DNA from: Anaerolineae bacterium
GTDB lineage: Bacteria > Chloroflexota > Anaerolineae > Promineifilales > Promineifilaceae
NCBI GenBank assembly: GCA_019637635.1
Contig: JAHBVI010000014.1
Coordinates: 1 to 64,000 of the forward strand
Direction of reading: 5' to 3'
Length of the DNA: 64,000 nt
A program made the position numbers and the translations under genes. The notes beneath the pieces are model-generated. The model ran no database searches. It was given only the letters and a program-made list of their open reading frames with translations, and had not been told where the DNA came from. Positions 62,372-64,000 of this stretch are shown here, piece after piece (positions within the stretch are counted from its first letter, which is position 1; each line of letters begins with the position of its first letter).

Positions 62372-63226
62372 ATGACCGGCGAATGGATACGGCCGTTAAT
62401 CTGCCCGGTGTGCGCGCGGCCGTTGGGTGATTACGGGCAGGTGTGGCGCTGCCCGGCGGGTCACTCGTTTGACGTGGCCCGCGAAGGGTACGCCAACCTG
62501 CTGCGCCGCCACAAGAAACTGCCGGAAACGGTGGGCGATACACCGGAGATGCTGCGGGCGCGGCGAGAATTTCTGGCGCGGGGGTTTTATGAGCCGCTGT
62601 CAGAGGTGATCAATGAGATAGTGGTTACGGCCGTAGCCACCCTACCGGCTCCGGTGATCGTAGATATGGGTTGTGGCGAGGGGTATTACCTGCGGCGGCT
62701 GGCGGCGCGGTTGGCCGGGCAGCCAACGGCGCTGTTTGGTGTGGATGTTGCCAAAACGGCCGTGCGGCTGGCGGCGAAGGGTGGGGGTGGGCACGGCCGT
62801 TACCTGGTGGCCGACGTGAATGAGCCACTCCCTTTTGCCGATCAATCCGTTCATGTGCTGTTGAATTTGTTTGCTCCCCGCCATCCGGCCGAATTTGCCC
62901 GGTTGCTGGCTCCTGGCGGCCTGCTGCTCATCGTTATTCCCGCCCCCGACCATTTACAATCCTTGCGTGACCGGTTTGTTTTGATGGGTATTCAGCCGGA
63001 AAAAGGGGCGCATATTACGGCGCAGTTTGCCGGTTTGTTTGTGGCGCAACCGGCTCAGACTGTGAGTTTTCCACTGCAACTGGATGCCTTTTCCCTATCC
63101 TGGCTCATCCAGATGATGCCCGGCGCTCGCCACCTGACGCCGCCGCAGCAGGAGGCCATTGCCCAAACACCGGGGATGGAGACGGTTGCCAGTTTTGTGG
63201 TGATGCGGATGATGCGTGACGAGTGA
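62372..63226 (+). CDS. rlmA: 23S rRNA (guanine-N1)-methyltransferase RlmA-type
   Basis: 284 residues. The N-terminal zinc finger CPVCARPLGDYGQVWRCPAGHSFDVAREGYANLL is diagnostic of RlmA. SAM motif VIVDMGCGEGYYLRRLA and post motif LLNLFAPRHPAEFARLLAPGG follow. Methylates G745 or G748 of 23S rRNA in known members. The C-terminal end R-D-E-stop lies at a repeat edge. Possible self-protection against tylosin-like macrolides applies only to the RlmA(II) branch and cannot be decided here. Confidence 0.9.
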   Translation: MTGEWIRPLICPVCARPLGDYGQVWRCPAGHSFDVAREGYANLLRRHKKLPETVGDTPEMLRARREFLARGFYEPLSEVINEIVVTAVATLPAPVIVDMGCGEGYYLRRLAARLAGQPTALFGVDVAKTAVRLAAKGGGGHGRYLVADVNEPLPFADQSVHVLLNLFAPRHPAEFARLLAPGGLLLIVIPAPDHLQSLRDRFVLMGIQPEKGAHITAQFAGLFVAQPAQTVSFPLQLDAFSLSWLIQMMPGARHLTPPQQEAIAQTPGMETVASFVVMRMMRDE

Positions 63227-63270
63227 GCCGTAATCCGTTTACGGATTACGGATTACGGATTACGGATTAC
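63224..63270. repeat. ggattac direct array
   Basis: GTAATCCGTTTACGGATTACGG and GATTACGGATTACGG units between the convergent rlmA and lipid kinase genes. Confidence 0.85.
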
Positions 63271-64000
63271 TAACAACCAGGCAGCGCCTCGCCGGGCAGA
63301 GAAAACAGGTCAGCGGGGGCGGTGGCGGGGGCCAGGAGGCGGAGGGCGCGGGTTTTAACGGAGAAGTGGAGCGGGGTGTAGCCTGCTTTGTCGCCGTCGG
63401 TCTGGCAGGCAGCGGGGGGAGTGGCGTGAATGGTGATGGTACGGCCGTTCACCCGCGTGATGTGGGGATGGTGATGGTGCCGTTCAAATTTGGCTTCGTA
63501 TAGAAATTGGAGGGTGTCGGCCAGCCCCTCGCCCCGAAACAACCACACTTCTACCTGTCCGTCATCCAGCCGGGCGTCCGGGCTAAGGACGATTTGACCC
63601 CCGGCGTACAGGCGGCAGTTGCTGATCAAGACCAATATAAAGTGGTCTGTATACTGCACGCCATCTACTTCAACGACGCCGTTCATGGTAGGCACATAGG
63701 GGGCGGCCGCCAGGCTTTGGATGTAGTATCCCAGGCGACCGAGGCGTTTTGACCAGCGGGGGCGGGGTTCCACCCGGTCAACCAGATAGCCGTCTACGCC
63801 GGTGCCAGCCCAGAGCAACCAGTTACGGCCGTGACCCTGTTCATCTTCCAGCCAGCCCATATCCATATACTGCACCCGGCCGGCCAACAACGTCTCGGCG
63901 GCGGCCAGTAGTTTGTGTTTTTCTATCCGGTTGGGCAGGGGCATGTGCAGTTCGCGGGCGAAGGAGTTGGCGGTGCCGATGGGCAGGGGCGCCAGGATGG
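63270..64000 (-). CDS. Diacylglycerol kinase-like lipid kinase, truncated by the window edge
   Basis: The frame runs off the right edge; the internal ATG at 63944 is not the true start because the preceding codons read ILAPLPIGTANSFARELH, the G-T-A-N-S/D-F-A-R signature of the YegS/DagK family. The C-terminal part has VDGVQYTDHFILVLISNCRLYAGG and SPDARLDDGQVEVWLFRGEGL, matching the beta-sandwich half. Phosphorylates diacylglycerol or related lipids at the membrane. The N-terminal half is outside. Confidence 0.85.
   Translation of the reverse strand, partial: ILAPLPIGTANSFARELHMPLPNRIEKHKLLAAAETLLAGRVQYMDMGWLEDEQGHGRNWLLWAGTGVDGYLVDRVEPRPRWSKRLGRLGYYIQSLAAAPYVPTMNGVVEVDGVQYTDHFILVLISNCRLYAGGQIVLSPDARLDDGQVEVWLFRGEGLADTLQFLYEAKFERHHHHPHITRVNGRTITIHATPPAACQTDGDKAGYTPLHFSVKTRALRLLAPATAPADLFSLPGEALPGC

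Noticed and set aside
1..64000. tRNA or rRNA genes
   Set aside because: No T-arm plus CCA-type context or rRNA-like conserved stretch was found by reading.

Overview
The window reads as chromosomal DNA of a filamentous-type Chloroflexota (Anaerolineae-like) bacterium; this is an inference. It rests on mid-to-high-fifties GC by eye, ordinary bacterial ribosome binding sites, large exported proteins with Thr-Pro linkers and a C-terminal YLP-type tail, type III glutamine synthetase, several LacI-type regulators and glycoside hydrolases, and dense small intergenic repeats. No rRNA, tRNA, CRISPR array, transposase or integrase was recognised. Both edges cut through a longer chromosome; the right edge truncates a lipid kinase gene.

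Layout. 0-5 kb: PhoU, an acetylpolyamine/histone deacetylase-like enzyme, two small arrestin-like proteins, and a KtrAB-type potassium uptake pair. 5-12 kb (minus strand): class III aminotransferase preceded by an AbrB antitoxin and a RelE-like toxin broken by an in-frame stop; a two-subunit CoA-transferase split by a small membrane protein; an alpha/beta hydrolase; pyrroline-5-carboxylate dehydrogenase. 12-19 kb: membrane and exported proteins, DUF72 protein, Crp/Fnr regulator, thiamine-type binding lipoprotein. 19-21.5 kb: complete preQ1 operon queF-queC-queD-queE. 21.7-30 kb: D-amino-acid-oxidase-like enzyme, a type I restriction system hsdM-hsdS-hsdR, an orphan antitoxin and a very acidic small protein. 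30-34.5 kb: GH9 cellulase and its LacI regulator. 34.8-46 kb: nitrogen assimilation block with GSIII, an unknown protein, AmtB, and the glutamate synthase pair gltB-gltD. 46-56 kb: a mazEF module wedged behind gltD, a flippase-like membrane protein, an exported metzincin-like protease, AsnS, vapBC, MurJ. 56-64 kb: a 1469-residue modular GH16 glucanase with a divergent LacI regulator, RlmA, and a truncated lipid kinase.

Functionally the window combines nitrogen capture (AmtB, GSIII, GOGAT, P5C dehydrogenase), regulated extracellular beta-glucan breakdown (GH9 and GH16, each next to a LacI gene and each with recognisable promoter/operator sequence), queuosine precursor synthesis, and several defence/addiction modules (type I RM, mazEF, vapBC, a decayed relE, an orphan higA-like gene).

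The most unusual property is the DNA itself. The palindrome ACGGCCGT occurs about 119 times (hand count), far above chance. Almost every gene boundary carries a short array of 7-8 nt units followed by its own reverse complement. These arrays supply the last codons and stop of about ten genes, and one sits in frame inside gltD. Longer palindromic repeats occur in related pairs or triplets, including a pair bracketing hsdM-hsdS.
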